From contig CAZKYP010000189.1 of the NCBI GenBank assembly GCA_964556885.1, positions 1 to 6,320 on the forward strand: a stretch of DNA of 6,320 nt, read 5' to 3'. Under the pieces are notes generated by a model. That model was not told the DNA's origin. It saw only the letters and a program-made list of their open reading frames with translations, and ran no database searches. The position numbers and the translations under genes are program-made. Source of the stretch: CAZKYP01 sp964556885 (lineage in GTDB: Bacteria > Planctomycetota > Phycisphaerae > Sedimentisphaerales > Anaerobacaceae). Below are positions 5,573 to 6,320 of this stretch, piece by piece; position 1 is the first letter of the stretch; each line of letters starts with the position of its first letter.

Positions 5573-6199
5573 ATGAAGATAATGAGAACATTAGTAAAGT
5601 CGATGATTTTTCTGGCCGTAGCGGCGATCTGCCTTCCGGTACAGGGTGAAGTTCTAATTTACAGCAAGAGTCTTAAATGCTGGACGGCCGCAGAAGGCGA
5701 AGGATGGGATATTACTAATCAATCGATAAGAGGATATCTGGTGCTTGATGTAACTTATGATGAAAATGGCGATATCAACGATATTATAAATGCCTATCAG
5801 GTGGAATACGGCAGGAATAACGGCGGTCATAAGGTATATACGGAAGTCGAGCACAGCTTTGATATCATCAGAGTTGTTAATAGAAACAGGGTTGTATGGG
5901 TTCTTTTAGAAACTAATTCTGATGAGAGCGGCGGTGAAATGACCATGGTCAGAGGCAGAGCTATCAATTCCCGAATTGGCAATGCTGATCTTAAAGAGGC
6001 TGCCAAAATTCTCGAGGGTAATCATCTTGGTTACTGGAACATCGGGGGAAATGAAGAACTCGTAATGTGTGACTGGACTCTGAGATTGAAGGAAGACTGG
6101 ACGAGATGGACAAACGAGGATGAACAAACTATCAATGAAGCCTTGAATAATATAGAGATATGGCTTGAAGCCAGAGGATACGATCCGGAAGAAATTTAG
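5573..6199 (+). CDS. small secreted protein B, paralogue of the 4406-5005 product
   Basis: The family is unrecognised. The 208-aa product has a Sec signal peptide: basic start MKIMRTLVK, hydrophobic core MIFLAVAAICL and a likely cleavage after Gly25 (LPVQG|EVLIY). The mature part carries the same blocks as product A: IRGYLVLDVTYDENGD (52-67), GRAINSRIGNAD...ILEG (128-149), a WTLRL segment (168-172) and the C-terminal helix ending LEARGYDPEEI (198-208). It is Trp-rich (eight, including WTRW) and has two cysteines in the mature part (36 and 166) that could form a disulphide. Whether it binds a ligand or surface polymer is unknown. The first ATG has AGGG only 2 nt upstream. The next ATG (5582) is 11 nt from it and would still give a full signal peptide; I keep 5573 because product A starts the same way. 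It has its own promoter and a terminator-like hairpin. The pseudogene at 3562 is a much closer relative of B than A is. Confidence 0.83.
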   Translation: MKIMRTLVKSMIFLAVAAICLPVQGEVLIYSKSLKCWTAAEGEGWDITNQSIRGYLVLDVTYDENGDINDIINAYQVEYGRNNGGHKVYTEVEHSFDIIRVVNRNRVVWVLLETNSDESGGEMTMVRGRAINSRIGNADLKEAAKILEGNHLGYWNIGGNEELVMCDWTLRLKEDWTRWTNEDEQTINEALNNIEIWLEARGYDPEEI

Positions 6200-6257
6200 T
6201 TAGCAAAATTTCTTGCCGGTTGAGGTTATGATTATAATTGAATATGTCAATAGAGCA

Positions 6258-6290
6258 ATTCCGTCGTCATTATTATGGTGGAATCCTTTT
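6258..6290 (+). terminator. hairpin terminator of gene B
   Basis: AATTCCGTCGT-type pairing (6258-6267 with 6275-6284) gives about 10 bp, three or four of them G-U, with a 7-nt loop and then CCTTTTATTATTT. It is weaker than the hairpins at 4254 and 5049 but sits 58 nt past the stop and aligns with the terminator behind the pseudogene. Confidence 0.5.
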
Positions 6291-6320
6291 ATTATTTGAT
6301 TGTAGTGGATATAAAAGTTT

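Noticed and set aside
3562..6199. CRISPR array or toxin-antitoxin system
   Set aside because: There are no short regularly spaced repeats. A and B are separate exported paralogues with their own terminators, not an overlapping pair of small cytoplasmic genes.

Overview
The window looks like a piece of a Gram-negative bacterial chromosome. Sec signal peptides, a lipobox lipoprotein, Shine-Dalgarno sites and Rho-independent hairpins all fit. A lipoprotein with HEAT repeats and a WW-N C-terminal tail, together with a family of small secreted paralogues of unknown function, made me think of Planctomycetota (Phycisphaerae-like). That assignment is a low-confidence inference and no marker gene here settles it.

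Region 1 (1-1885, + strand) is the end of a surface-polysaccharide operon. It holds the possible tail of an upstream gene, a complete dTDP-glucose 4,6-dehydratase (rfbB/rmlB, 29-1042) and, 21 nt later, a family 2-like glycosyltransferase (1064-1885). The first enzyme makes the dTDP-4-keto-6-deoxyglucose precursor of rhamnose and related deoxysugars. The second probably attaches a sugar to a growing glycan. Region 2 (1918-2988, - strand) is a convergent gene for a lipoprotein with a coiled coil followed by HEAT-like repeats. A small hairpin sits at the junction of the two transcription units.

Region 3 (about 2989-6320) is more AT-rich, gene-poor and clearly decaying. It contains two intact paralogous genes for small secreted proteins, A (4406-5005) and B (5573-6199). 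It also holds a pseudogene (3562-3840) that is unmistakably a broken relative of B, and possibly one more remnant ending near 4240. Each unit is followed by a hairpin terminator whose 5' arm contains the same short core (GATTCC or a close variant), so gene and terminator seem to have been duplicated together. A and B each have a plausible promoter of their own about 70-75 nt upstream of the start. They therefore look like independently transcribed members of a repeated locus rather than an operon.

The gaps between these units carry other debris. One piece is a 21-codon ORF with a HAD-phosphatase motif I (YDLDGVI) that stops at once. Another is a pair of overlapping open frames at 3233-3449 behind a good sigma-70-like promoter. 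The most interesting signal is this birth-and-decay array of an unrecognised secreted protein family next to a polysaccharide operon. I see no CRISPR, tRNA, rRNA, transposase or integrase in the window.
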